Shown here piece after piece: positions 20,405 through 30,529 of a stretch of DNA of 64,000 nucleotides (positions are counted from its first letter, which is position 1; the number at the start of each line of letters is the position of its first letter). This DNA is from Alopecurus myosuroides (lineage: Eukaryota > Streptophyta > Magnoliopsida > Poales > Poaceae). A program made the position numbers and the translations under genes. The DNA is taken from positions 233,318,376 to 233,382,375 of the forward strand of contig CM054062.1 in NCBI GenBank assembly GCA_028641055.1. The letters are read 5' to 3'. The notes under the pieces are model-generated. The model worked only from the letters and a program-made list of their open reading frames with translations, was not told where the DNA came from and did not search any database.

Positions 20405-22692
20405 CTGGTTACATTTTCTCTTCTCGGATAGACTGGCGGCCGAGCTGCGGGAGCGCGAGTAGGCTGAACAGTAGCATTGGCAGCTGGCAGGGGAGGAGGA
20501 GGAGGCAAGCCATCACTCTTGATCACATCCCACCACTCGCATTGCCGAGTAGTGTGGTTCGCAGGCCTTGAGGGATGGTGAGTGTGAAAGCTGCATGGGC
20601 CATCCTTCATGTCATCAAAGACAAACTTCTTCGGCTGCTCGGAGTTCGCGCTACCCGGTTGTGCAGTGCGGAACGGTTTCTTGTTGCCTTGGCCCTGGTT
20701 CTGGTTCTGCCCGTAGGCTCCAGCAGGTTTCTGCCTTTGGCCACCACCGCCTCCGACATTCACTGCATTCACCTCCTCAGGGTCATACCGAGTATCTACT
20801 CGGCGCTTGTTGCGGAACTCATTGCGCTTACTGCTGTTGAAGTTTCTTCTCGGCTCAGAGGAGTCCATCAATGTCTGAGTGGGATCACCGAGTGCGTACT
20901 GATCCGCAATCTTGATGGTCTCGGCCAGGGTGTTCGGCATCTCCCTCTGCAATCTTTGCCAAAGCATGTTGCCATGTCGGCAACCCTGCGCAAACCAAGT
21001 GATGGCCTGTGCCTCATTCACACCCTCACAGGTGTTCCTCAAGGTGCTCCACCGAGTAAGGTACTCGCGGTCCGTCTCGTCTTCTCGCTGCCGGCAAGCC
21101 GACAACTGCTGTGGCCTATTCGGCCTCTTGTAGGTGCTGGTGAAGTTGCTGACGAAGGCGTCCGAGAAGTCCAGCCAGCAGTTAATGCTGTGCTTGGGCA
21201 AGTTGTTGAGCCAAGTGCGAGCTGGACCCTCTAGCATCTGCGGCACATATCGCACCGCCCATCTCCTGTTGCCACCCGCAATGTGGACCGCGGTGACGTA
21301 GTCATTGAGCCAATCTTCAGGCTTGGTGCTACCATTGTAGCTCTTGGTACCTCTTGCGAGCTGGAAGCCCTTCACGGATGGCTCGTTCATGATGCGCGGG
21401 CCAAAGCACTCGGGGCCAGGGGGACCCGTGCTCTCAAGCCGCGCCGACAAGCTGAGACGGTCCAGCTGGTGCCTTGCATCTCCAGGCGCCAAGACGCGCT
21501 CACCAACACGGTCATGGATGTCATAACCAGCCATCTCCATAGCCGAGTAGCCATCATCATACCTATCCACCTGCATTGCTGCGGGCTGCTCCACCGGGTT
21601 GGCGACTGGTGCCACTGGGCGCGGCTGCTGCCTCTGCCGAGTAGGCTGATCTGCAGGCTGCCGAGAAGTACCCGGACGCGCGGCTTCTCGGACACGGCTT
21701 TGAGCTTGATGGGCTTGAGAGCCTGCTCTTGCAGCGTTGTGTTCCTGCCCGGGCCGCTGCGGCACAGCAACCTGTTTCGCGGCAGTGGCCGGGTCATACA
21801 CCTGCATTTGCCTGTCTCTACCCGAGCGCCCGCTACGGCTCTTCTCGCGACTAGGATGCGGAGATGAGGCTTGATCGTTAGATCTTGCCGCATGCGAGTG
21901 AACCACCTGCGAAGCTCCAGCTCCCGGGTTGGCCTTCCGGAACTCCTCGTTCTGCCTGGCGGCCTCCAGCACCAACTCATTGAGCCTCTCCTGCTGCCTG
22001 AGACGCGCCTCTCCATCCAGGCGCGGCAACTCGGCAGCCACGGCCTGCGCAGCCCTGAGCGTCTTGGCGGGTGTGCTGTACCTTGGCCTTGTGAAGGTGT
22101 TCGCCGTGGCGGACTGCGCGGGCTCCTCCGCAACTGTCGCCATCTCGGCGCCCAGGTTGCGCCGCGTAGCACCCACTCTGCTGGGCCTCCTGGCGACTGG
22201 CGTGAAGCCATGAGCCTTGTTGTACTCGAGCTGGTCCAAACTCAGCTCAAGCCTGATCTTCTCCAACTCCGCCTGCTCGGCGAGCAGCTCCTGGCGTTGC
22301 CGCTCGAGCTGCTCCCTCGCGGCTAAGAGCTCGATGTCGGTGGGAGTGGGCATGCCGGTTCGCGCGGCAGACGCGGGGATGACCGTAGACGTGGAAGGTG
22401 GCAGGTTGCTCTCCTTCTCGTAGGGCCGGTGGTTCCTGCCACCTGCAGGCGGGTCGTCAACCTCCTCGACGACGGCCGCAGCGCCAGTAGCGGCTGCGCC
22501 AGTGTTTGCCGCCAAGCCCGTCACCATCACCTCCGCGCAGCACGCAGAGCTGCATGCAGGCCTTCCGCGAGCAGCAACCACCGCAGGAGGATCCTCCGCG
22601 TCATGCACCAGCTCGGGGTAGGCGCTGTTGGCGACGGTGGCGACGTAGACGAGATGCGAGCCGAAGGAGATCACTGAGCCGCCCTCGGGCAT
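20395..22692 (-). CDS. Gag of element A
   Basis: Capsid protein of about 765 residues from the first ATG after the PBS (22692; MPEGGSVIS). The frame is open upstream into the LTR, but only non-ATG or LTR-internal starts lie there. The N-terminal half has a strong coiled coil (LLAAREQLERQRQELLAEQA). The retrotransposon gag domain follows near residues 470-600 (ARTWLNNLPKHSINCW, FVSNFTSTYKRPNRPQQL, ETIKIADQYALGDPT). Near the C-terminus is a CX2HX9HX4C motif (CSFHTHH...HTTRQC), a CHHC-type variant of the nucleic-acid-binding knuckle. It terminates at TAG 20397-20395 with the protease one frame behind. Binding of element RNA and particle assembly are known roles of the family. Confidence 0.9.
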   Translation of the reverse strand: MPEGGSVISFGSHLVYVATVANSAYPELVHDAEDPPAVVAARGRPACSSACCAEVMVTGLAANTGAAATGAAAVVEEVDDPPAGGRNHRPYEKESNLPPSTSTVIPASAARTGMPTPTDIELLAAREQLERQRQELLAEQAELEKIRLELSLDQLEYNKAHGFTPVARRPSRVGATRRNLGAEMATVAEEPAQSATANTFTRPRYSTPAKTLRAAQAVAAELPRLDGEARLRQQERLNELVLEAARQNEEFRKANPGAGASQVVHSHAARSNDQASSPHPSREKSRSGRSGRDRQMQVYDPATAAKQVAVPQRPGQEHNAARAGSQAHQAQSRVREAARPGTSRQPADQPTRQRQQPRPVAPVANPVEQPAAMQVDRYDDGYSAMEMAGYDIHDRVGERVLAPGDARHQLDRLSLSARLESTGPPGPECFGPRIMNEPSVKGFQLARGTKSYNGSTKPEDWLNDYVTAVHIAGGNRRWAVRYVPQMLEGPARTWLNNLPKHSINCWLDFSDAFVSNFTSTYKRPNRPQQLSACRQREDETDREYLTRWSTLRNTCEGVNEAQAITWFAQGCRHGNMLWQRLQREMPNTLAETIKIADQYALGDPTQTLMDSSEPRRNFNSSKRNEFRNKRRVDTRYDPEEVNAVNVGGGGGQRQKPAGAYGQNQNQGQGNKKPFRTAQPGSANSEQPKKFVFDDMKDGPCSFHTHHPSRPANHTTRQCEWWDVIKSDGLPPPPPLPAANATVQPTRAPAARPPVYPRRENVTRWL

Positions 22693-22826
22693 GGCCGCGC
22701 CGCCGAAACAGCCGGCATTGTCGGTGACGAAGTCGAAGGAGCCGAATCTGTGGAAAAGGCCACAAACTACGCGCTCCGCTGATGAAGATCCCGTCCGAAC
22801 AGAAACTCCAACCAGCGCCGCTGGTT

Positions 22827-22844
22827 GCCCCACGGTGGGCGCCA
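22827..22844 (-). other. Primer-binding site of element A
   Basis: TGGCGCCCACCGTGGGGC on the minus strand, two bases inside the 5' LTR. The same 18 bases sit at the same spacing in element B. I do not assign the primer tRNA; it differs from the TGGCGCCGTTGCCGGGG of C and D after the first seven bases. Confidence 0.82.
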
Positions 22845-22846
22845 AC

Positions 22847-23755
22847 TGTCGCGGTGGTGTCACGGCAGATGCCATAGGATGGCTAAAGATGTGGGAACGA
22901 TGGACGCTGGAGGTGTCCGGGGAGGGATCACGCGACGAGTAGCCGCGTGAGGTAAGATCCACACAACTCAAACAACACGATGTACCCAGGTTCAGGGCCC
23001 TCGTGAGGAGGTAAAACCCCTACTCCTGCCTTTCTCTATGTATTAGGATGTCTCTCCGAGTAGCCACAGTACAAATGGTAACGCTACCGAGTAGCCTTTC
23101 TCTCCTCTCCGAGTAGGGCTAGGTCAAGAACTTAGGGTTTCTAGGGTTCACTATGAGCCTGTGTGTACGTGAGAGCATGCCTCGCGCAGGAGGCGGCGGG
23201 GCACCTTATATACACGGTGCCCAGCCGGATACGTCCAAATCTAGACAAGTGTCGACATAGTGTGCACATCGTCCTTTCTCCGAGTACCCGCTGACAGCTT
23301 TGGTTCCTAACCTTGGCTGCTTCTGTAAAGTCGTTGGGCAAAACTAGGGGACAGACTGGTATCACTGTACCTAGGCACAGAGTAGGCCCCCCTTATCCTG
23401 CCACGGCCTGCTTCCAAGCTGTCACTGTCAGGCAGGCCGTCCCCACGTGAACAGTAGTTCGAATGCTGCCAAGTACGGACCCAGGATACGCGGGATCCTG
23501 TGTCAGAACGGCTCCTTTGACTTTCTGGCCCGAGTAGGTTCCCGCCAATGGTTCCCGCCAATTGTACTCGGGCCAAACCTTCTACTCGTCGGGGTAGAAC
23601 TTGATTGATATCTCCTTCTGGTCATCTTGAGGTGAGACCGAGTAGCTGCTCAGCCGGGTAGCGAGTACCTGGTAGTCGGCTACTCGACCAAACCTCTCTT
23701 CTGTAAGCGGCCTTTACCACCTGTCTTTACCCTACTCGGGGGTATCCCCCCGACA
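22847..23755 (-). repeat. 5' LTR of element A
   Basis: 909 bp, the same length as the left copy with no indel; positions correspond at an offset of 14,485. TATA box (minus strand) at 23206-23212. The one mismatch I found is at 23591 (G versus A at 9106). Confidence 0.95.
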
Positions 23756-23760
23756 CCTTA

Positions 23761-24896
23761 TAAAGGCTGAGCGATGCCAACCCCCTTGGCTTAGCCATGT
23801 GGGACTAATACCACATGGTTTGGCCGGTCCTCCTTTTCCCCTTTTGGGGCTCCCTTTCGGGTGAGGTCCATTTAAGATGGGTTGCCTTTAAAAATTAAAT
23901 AAATAATATATTTAATTATCAATTACCTTAATTAATATTAAATACATCTATTTAATTTCTCTTTCTTCGAAACACCTTTCGTAGCCATTCGATCTCCATC
24001 GGATAAATCTCAGAACGATTTCGGTTCTCTTCTCTATTTTCTTTTCAGTGTCAAATCAAATCTAAACGCCGTCTACGCTTAAGTGTGCCACCATAAGGTT
24101 CGGGGTCACTTCAGACATGATAGACTCTTCTCTGACCAATGACCAACAATGGGATCTGGAAACCCATGATGGCTCCGGTGCGTTCCAAGATTATCTTCAT
24201 CGCTTGAACTTTAAACATCAAGTCGTCGCTCCTCACATGTGATATTTAGTGTGTCCGAGATTTGATCTCCATTATCTCCATACCTAGTTCAATCTCGTTA
24301 CTGACAAACACATTTAATCGTTCCCGTGACATTGCATCCTTGTGACCTAGTCACATGCTTGAAAGCTTAATTGATGCAATCTCACCGAGTGTGCCTACAG
24401 TATCTATCCGTCGGATTGGCAAATGTCGCTCCCGATGCATACGCCTCAATCCATCCCTTCTGAAACCTGAGAGGCACCTTTATGATCACCCTGTTATGGT
24501 GTGGCGGTTGATGTAGGCAACCTCCGGAGATAGTGATTAAATATGATCTCACGGTCAAAGGTTTGGGTACGACGTTTTCATGTTATCATAATGTTGTACT
24601 TTGTGACTAGATCTCTTTGTGATACATATATATTGGGTGTGTGCCCATTACATCATTCATCCAATGATATGACTCTGTTATTAATTTACGTAAATGTCAA
24701 TGATCAGAAAACCTTTCATCTATTGATCTCAATGGACTAGTCAAGTAGAGCCTACTAGAAACCGGATTTGTTTACGTACCACACGTGTATCAATATTTCC
24801 ACTTAATGTATTTATAGCATGGTATAAAACATATTATGAACATATTCGATAATAAAAACATCTTTATTAAATTGTCTCTAGGCCATATCTCCTTCA
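23761..24896 (-). mobile_element. 5' LTR of copia G-right, distal (U3) part
   Basis: Continuation of the LTR interrupted by A. It starts TAAAGGCTGAG, completing the TATA-box region, and ends CTCCTTCA at 24896, which on the minus strand gives TGAAGGAGATATGGCCTAGA, a typical start for grass copia LTRs. No coding sequence. Confidence 0.8.
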
Positions 24897-25059
24897 ATAT
24901 ATTAGTTTAATCCCTCGCAAGGTTCGTGCACTTTAACTCGTGTTGCGCAATGAACCCAAACACCAAGCAACATAAAAATCCACTAGTAGAACGGAGGGAT
25001 AAGCCAGAATCAATAGAAAGTAATTTCTCAAAAACCCCGAACCGTAACATTCTACAACA

Positions 25060-25235
25060 TCACTGGCTATGATAGGTTCAGGTCCTCACAACCTACAAAT
25101 TATGCCCAACGTCTATTCTACATGCTATGATGGGTCAGGTCCCCACAAACTATAAATTATGTCAGACATCTATTATACACTTTTCGCTACGATGGGTTTA
25201 GGTCTTCACAACCTACCAATTCAGTCCCATAACTT
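25060..25235. repeat. Degenerate ~60-bp triplicate
   Basis: Three successive blocks beginning GCTATGATAGGTTCAGGTCC, GCTATGATGGGTCAGGTCCC and GCTACGATGGGTTTAGGTCT, each followed by CACAAC/AACTACAAATTATG-like text and a TCTATTMTACA phrase. Period about 60 bp with clear divergence. A shorter CCCATAACTT repetition follows at 25227-25320. Confidence 0.65.
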
Positions 25236-25584
25236 AACTACCGATTCAGTCGAATCCCATAACTTCTTCACACCGTACCAATTGAGTTGAATACCATAAC
25301 TCGAATCCCATAACTTATATGACACACGGTTACACATGAATATGTTAAACAAAAATCCAATCATAATTTCACAATACTGCACAAATGTCACCACAAATAA
25401 TTGAACTCTCATGACAAGCTAGAAATTTACACGGTGGTTAATTGATTATCATTTGGTTTTCCGGAAGCAATTAAAATATATAATCCCAACCATGAATTCT
25501 ACATTTCACGGCTAAGCAATTCTATCCGTATGGTGGTTTATATCATATGGATTATTCCACTTGGTGTTAGTAGAATAAATCTAG

Positions 25585-25636
25585 CATAGCTAACTATATC
25601 TTTTTTTTTTTGAACATAATCATAGCTAACTATATC
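25585..25636 (-). mobile_element. Miniature retroposed insertion: 20 nt flanked by 16-bp direct repeats
   Basis: CATAGCTAACTATATC occurs perfectly at 25585-25600 and 25621-25636 and flanks only 20 nt, which on the minus strand read ATTATGTTC followed by eleven A. A poly(A)-ended insert within a 16-bp duplication is the known product of target-primed reverse transcription, so this looks like an extreme 5'-truncated LINE or SINE. Confidence 0.6.
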
Positions 25637-26289
25637 ACTCAATCCCTACACAAGTATTACTACAATAAAATACTAACGCATACAAGAAAATAAATGGGAT
25701 CATGATCAAAGCAGAACTTACCTTGAAAGTTGCTGGTATTCAAACAATCCTCACATGGATACTAATCGTATTCGTCACAATCTACATGTTTGCAATTAAA
25801 CACAATAAGTAATAAGACAAAACAAAGAAGTATGCAAATCATGACAATTTGATAATTGAATAAATAATGACCAATTTAGTTATGTGAAGTAATTAACTGT
25901 ATGACGCTAAAAAAATTAATCCAAGAAAAGGAATTTAATTTGCAAATAAACACTTTATTTAAGTTAATTAGGGTTTTGCAAGCTTCTGCTCGAGAAAAGG
26001 CTCGATAAATTGTGTATTCCATTTTTGTGGATAGGAGATTGAATTAAAAATAGTAGAAAAATGATTTGGCTTAATTGACTTCGTCAATTTAAAGCTATTG
26101 CAAAAATTCAAACATATAATTTAAAATAATTTGAAAATTAGCTTTGGTAATCTTTAACTTTAATTGTTGAGTTGAGTAACTCATAATTTTCTAAATCCGT
26201 AAATATCTTATTTGCAATTTTTGGACATACAGATTAATTTCTATGCATATCAAGAGATTTTCTAGAAATTTTAATTCCATTAATGATGC

Positions 26290-26880
26290 GCTCACGCAAG
26301 CTTGGCGTCATGCTTTGTTAGCAGGCGACGCAATTGGCCAGTACCTATCAGCTGGGTGATCTAATCTGGATCGTCCAATACAAATCTGACGGTTGCGAGC
26401 GGTCCCATCTGGGAGGCAGTGCTGCTCACCGTTGCCGGAGAAGAACACGATGGCGTGGACGGCGTCGCTTCCAGAAGCTCCGAGCGCCGGGGTTGACGAC
26501 TTCCCAAGGCTGTCCCCGGTGATACTCCGGCGAAATCGGCCGCTCTTCCTAGGGATCTGTTAGAACGGAATAGCGGTTATTAGATGCGGTAAATCATGGA
26601 GAAGAAAACATAGGAGAAGGTAGGGGTCCCGGCTCCGTTTGACGGCAATATCGACCTCCAATCTTCGGTTTAATGGCGGCTCTGAGAGATCTGTTTGGGG
26701 CGGAACCGTGGCAAGGGTTGAGGATGTTTGCGAAAATTTAGAACAGATGGAGGCTTTATGTATATGGAGTTACTGGCTTGGAGAACGGGGAAGATTTCTA
26801 CAGGATCGAGCGGCCTGACGCGGTGGGGGAGTTGGGCCGACATTCTGGGCTGGGTCGACTGGTGCAGCTCGGCCATTCAT
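26290..26880. other. GC-rich island, unrecognised gene-like fragment
   Basis: This stretch stands out from its AT-rich neighbours in GC content. On the minus strand it has a leader-like pyrimidine-rich part (26870-26690), possible splice-like signals (TTCTAACAG near 26560, GGTGAGC near 26430) and short open frames of 62-68 codons on both strands. None matches a family I recognise, so I do not call a gene. It may be a captured or relic promoter-first-exon fragment. Confidence 0.3.
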
Positions 26881-27501
26881 TTCTTTTGCCTTTAACTTCT
26901 TTTAATTCTTTTCGGTCACCTTTTCTAGAATTTTGATTTACCTGTCCATATTGATTCAAATAAGATACCAAAACTTTTTAGAAAATTTCCTTAGTCATAT
27001 TTACATTTATAGATTTTTTAATCAAACAAACATGCATCAGGCACTTCCACCAGCATTAAACATAATTTTCTGTTTGGGAAGTGTATTTGTGTACCGGGTC
27101 ATAACAACTGAGCCATTTGAAATGGAAACCGAATAATTATTGGGATAATGGCCTGGATGTAAGAAAAATCAGTTTAGAATGAAAAGGTAACGTCTTCGGC
27201 ATAACAAGTAAGCCATTTTAAATGTCAACCATACTCGGATGAGTATACGGTGACCCCAGTTTTGGCTCAATTTACGATTGTTGAACTATGTATATTGAAC
27301 TTTCTTGATAACCCGCTATAAGTAAATAGACATGGAACTAGTAAGTAACATTTTCTTCGGCGAGGGCTATCATAATCCGTCGCAAGATCAACTACAAAGT
27401 TAGCGGTTTCTTAGGTAAACCTTGGATTTAGTATGTATTTTTTTAGCTGGTTTGATTTAGGCGTAAAAACGGTTTATTTTGCTATTCTCAAAACATTACT
27501 A

Positions 27502-27596
27502 CTCCCTCCGCTCCAATAAAAGTATCGTTCACTTAGTATAAATTTTGTACTAGCTTATTATACAAAATAAGAGATATTTTTATGGATTGGAGGGAG
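27502..27596. mobile_element. Stowaway-type MITE 1
   Basis: 95 bp bounded by terminal inverted repeats CTCCCTCCG...GGAGGGAG and flanked by TA on both sides (27500-27501, 27597-27598). These are the defining marks of Stowaway (Tc1/mariner-derived) MITEs. Confidence 0.85.
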
Positions 27597-27755
27597 TATG
27601 ATTTGATCAAATGGATGTGAGAAAATTGGCCCAATAGGCCTAAGTTTAAATAATTTGGTAGAAAAATATGCCTAATTCGGTGAGTACGGTTAATAAAAGG
27701 GATATCTTTGCAAAGCTAAGACTATAAAAGGTGGATGTAGCTAGCTAATCTGGTA

Positions 27756-27893
27756 CCCTCGTATCGAAATATAACATGTTTTACCGTTTACTAGACAACA
27801 TTTACCCCTACATGAATCTATACTCTAAAACATGTCTAGGTACATTTTTGTCCACAAAACGCTAAAACATTTTATATTTTGATACAGAGGGAG
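27756..27893. mobile_element. Stowaway-type MITE 2
   Basis: 138 bp with imperfect terminal repeats CCCTCGTATCGAAATATAA and its counterpart ending TTTTGATACAGAGGGAG, flanked by TA (27754-27755, 27894-27895). Confidence 0.8.
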
Positions 27894-28194
27894 TACCTCT
27901 CTATTTAAAAAGGAACAACCCACATACGTCGCTCCTAGACTTAAGAGCGCGCCAGCTAGCGACGTACCCGTGAGAAGCGAGACAACACGCTCAATTGTTT
28001 TCATTTTTATTTTTCTCTTGTTCATACATAAGAGAGAAGTACATCAAAATTTAAGTGCATAGTATAAAACTCCTGAAATTAAAGTATAAAAAGATGGAAG
28101 TACAAAAAATTACAATCCGAAGTATCAAAAACACTAAAATCCGAAGTAAAAAATCAAGAAGTAGAGAAAAATTGCAAAGTACCTCACGTTCATC

Positions 28195-28354
28195 TATCAT
28201 GTACATCCCCTCCGTACCTCAGTGTATATCAGGCTGGGTGTACATCCATCCTTCAACTAGGCATACGTTGGCACTGTACTTGGGTTTACATCCTTTCCGC
28301 ATCTCGGTGTACATCGGTACTGTACCTGGGCATACATCAGCCAATACCTGGGCA
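28195..28354 (+). repeat. 23-bp minisatellite, left part
   Basis: Diverged 23-bp units of the type TGTACATCGGTACTGTACCTGGG. The array is cut at 28354 by the CACTA element and continues on the other side at 35652. Confidence 0.85.
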
Positions 28355-28359
28355 CATTA

Positions 28360-28620
28360 GTGGAAACAACCCCTCTCGTCCAGCGGGCCAGGGGGCATCC
28401 GTCCCGGTTGCAACCAAATCCGGGACAAATGTCATGCATTGGTCCCGGTTCATGCGCCCGGGGCAACAGAAACCGCCTGGGGGCATTGGTCCCGGTTCGT
28501 GGGGAGACATTGGTCCCGATCCGTGGCATGAACCGGGACCAATCCCTAGCCGCAGGCCACGTGGCACACGCACGGGCATTGGTCCCGGTTCAATCCACTA
28601 ACCGGGAGCAATGCCCCTTC
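28360..28620. repeat. Left subterminal repeats of the CACTA element
   Basis: At least six copies of CATTGGTCCCGGTTC-like motifs, direct and inverted, e.g. near 28435, 28490, 28510, 28540 and 28580. In CACTA elements such motifs are the binding sites of the element's DNA-binding protein. Confidence 0.8.
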
Positions 28621-28983
28621 CTTTTTTTTTGTTGGTGGAATTAGAGTAGCCCAGGCGGGCCAGCTCCGGCAGTGACTCGTCGAAAAAATGCGGGGACGTC
28701 GTTTGTCGCCGCGGCTGCCCCAAAACGGCGGCGTGTTGGGCCCTGGGGGGCGACACGGCTGGAGATAAAGTGTGTGTTATTTTAATTTACTATGCGCACG
28801 AGGCGTTGAAAAAGTGTTGAGCCGGCGCTCGCGCCCATATTGCACACAAACATGCATCTTGGATATATATATATAGATAAAAAAAGGCAGTACATAATGA
28901 AAAGAGTGGATCTAAACCTAAACAGAGAGCATAGATGCATGATCGATCTACATAATGGCAAGACACTGTGGATCTGATATCTG

Positions 28984-29526
28984 CTAGTCATACTCCTGCC
29001 TAGGCCTATAGTACTTCGACTCGTAGTCGTCGTAGTCGCCACCGTCGTCGTCACTATCGTCTGACGGTGCTCTGCACTCCCTCGGAGGATCACGACTCCA
29101 GGACTGGGCGTGAGGGTAGCGCAGGCGGGGGATATCGCCGGCCCTGATGTAGTCCATGACGCTCTGTAGAGTCCGGCCGTACCACCATAGCCGACGACCG
29201 GCCTCGTGAAAGTTCCCAGGAGGCAGACCGTCCTCCTCATACCTGGTGAGCGCTCTCTCACGCCGATTGATGAAGAAGGCATCCCAAGTATGCTGGTTAT
29301 CGGGATGCCAACTGGGATTCCTCCGCTGCTCCGGCGTGAGCTCGTGGTAGTAGTGGTTCGTGATGGCCGCCCGACGCGCCACACCTTGAGGAAGAGGAGG
29401 GACCGGCACTCCTCTGGCGCTCAGCATCCAACCGGCGGGAACGTTGTACCCGCACGGGCAGGGGTAGTTCGAGGCGAAAAGTGCCTCCGGCTGGATGAAT
29501 GTTAGAGTGGGTACGGTAGAAGCCAT
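28984..29526 (-). CDS. CACTA-associated protein of unknown function (180 aa)
   Basis: Open frame from ATG 29526 (MASTVPTLTFIQPEALF) to TAG 28984. The N-terminal part is hydrophobic and Pro-rich with a CPCGYNVPAGW segment; the middle has conserved-looking aromatic/basic stretches (NHYYHELTPEQRRNPSW, HTWDAFFINRRERAL, GRRLWWYGRTLQSVMDYIR) and the tail is Asp-rich (DDSDDDGGDYDDYESKYY). It is divergent to the plus-strand gene and lies between the left subterminal repeats and an internal block of the same motifs. I recognise the type as accompanying grass CACTA elements but know no function. The reading frame is intact. Confidence 0.65.
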   Translation of the reverse strand: MASTVPTLTFIQPEALFASNYPCPCGYNVPAGWMLSARGVPVPPLPQGVARRAAITNHYYHELTPEQRRNPSWHPDNQHTWDAFFINRRERALTRYEEDGLPPGNFHEAGRRLWWYGRTLQSVMDYIRAGDIPRLRYPHAQSWSRDPPRECRAPSDDSDDDGGDYDDYESKYYRPRQEYD

Positions 29527-29599
29527 GAGAGAGTAGTGAGTTTGTATATGTGTTATGCCAAAGGTGTGGCAATGCATACATATATATAGTGAAAAGAAA

Positions 29600-30485
29600 A
29601 CATATCCCTTTAGTCCCGGCCTGTTTTACCAACCGGGACGAAATGGTAAGGGTTTCGTTTGGACCAATCAGATAGAATCACACGGATCGTGTGTTTCTTT
29701 GAACCGCTTGTGAGTCGTTGGATCCGGGGTGTGTTTTCTTCGAGCTGTTGTGAGCCGTTCGATCAGGGATACGGTGTGTTTCTTTGAAGCGGTTTGTGAG
29801 TCGTTGGCTCTTAACCGTTGGATATCAAAACTCTAGCACAACACTTTGTGAGCCAGAGGACCCTATATATAGCCCACCTTAATACACGGTCAGTTCATCG
29901 ACCAAATATAAAACATCCGGATTCGGGATCATACGTCCGACCGTTCTTTTGATATGCATATATATGCACTCAATAGCCACGGTCGGGGAGTATGATGGTG
30001 ATACCGATTGTTTTGTTCTACATCCCCCTTTAAGGTTTGATACATCATTCAGTTTATCGACCGAATACAAGATTTGTGGTTTTGCCAGTGCGGCAATGGG
30101 TCTGTTAATTATGTTGCTATTAATGTAATTGTTACTAATTTTAAAACAATATAAGATATTTATTAATAGTAAAATAGTTAATAATTTGAATAGTTAGAAT
30201 AATTATTTAGATAAACAGAAAACAGATTTGAATTAGTTATGCAAATTCAAGCAATTTTCATGTTGAATTTTTTTTAAATTCGAAAGTATATAGAAGTTAT
30301 TCATGTGCATATTCAAACAATATTCAAATTTTGGCGCTAAAACTTTTGACGCGTGTGGCCCAAAAATACTTCTGGTCCCGGCCCGTGAGACCAGCCGGGA
30401 CTAAAGGGGACTTTCGTCCCGGTTGTTGCCACCAACCGGGACTAACGGGGGCTTTCGTCCCGGTTGTTGCCACCAACCGGGACGG
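29600..30485. promoter_or_regulatory. Divergent promoter region with internal CCGGGAC repeats
   Basis: Between the two divergent genes of the CACTA element, copies of the subterminal motif recur at 29610-29640 and 30370-30485 (TCGTCCCGGTTGTTGCCACC twice, direct and inverted). The middle is AT-rich without an ORF. The arrangement suggests shared control or a second binding region for the element's protein. Confidence 0.5.
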
Positions 30486-30529
30486 ATGGTCGTGGATATA
30501 TGCACGTCACCCTCCCCCCCCCCAATTTC

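Larger units (their letters stand above)
8362..23755 (-). mobile_element. Element A: Tat-like gypsy LTR retrotransposon with antisense gene
   Basis: A complete 15,394-bp insertion with 909-bp LTRs (TGTCG...CGACA), 5-bp target duplication CCTTA (8357-8361 and 23756-23760), PBS inside the right LTR and gag-PR-RT-RNaseH-aRNH-INT on the minus strand. The two RNase H regions and the split layout are known marks of the Tat lineage of plant gypsy elements. A spliced gene on the plus strand fills most of the space between integrase and the 3' LTR. By eye the LTRs differ at 9106 versus 23591, so insertion was very recent. It nonetheless carries a gag/PR frame break, a TAA in pol and a TAA in the antisense gene. 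Confidence 0.93.
24897..28194. other. AT-rich intergenic sequence, mostly unassigned
   Basis: No retrotransposon coding motif or convincing gene. Contents I can support are listed separately: a roughly 60-bp repeat, a miniature retroposed insertion, a GC-rich island and two Stowaway MITEs. The remaining sequence is 60-75% AT by eye with no long ORF. Confidence 0.5.

Noticed and set aside
22693..22971. Gag of A starting inside the 5' LTR (frame open to 22971)
   Set aside because: The ATG at 22971 lies within the LTR and its frame crosses the PBS; the first ATG after the PBS is at 22692 and gives a normal gag.
26290..26880. Host gene in the GC-rich island
   Set aside because: Open frames of only 62-68 codons, no recognisable domain and no consistent exon structure.
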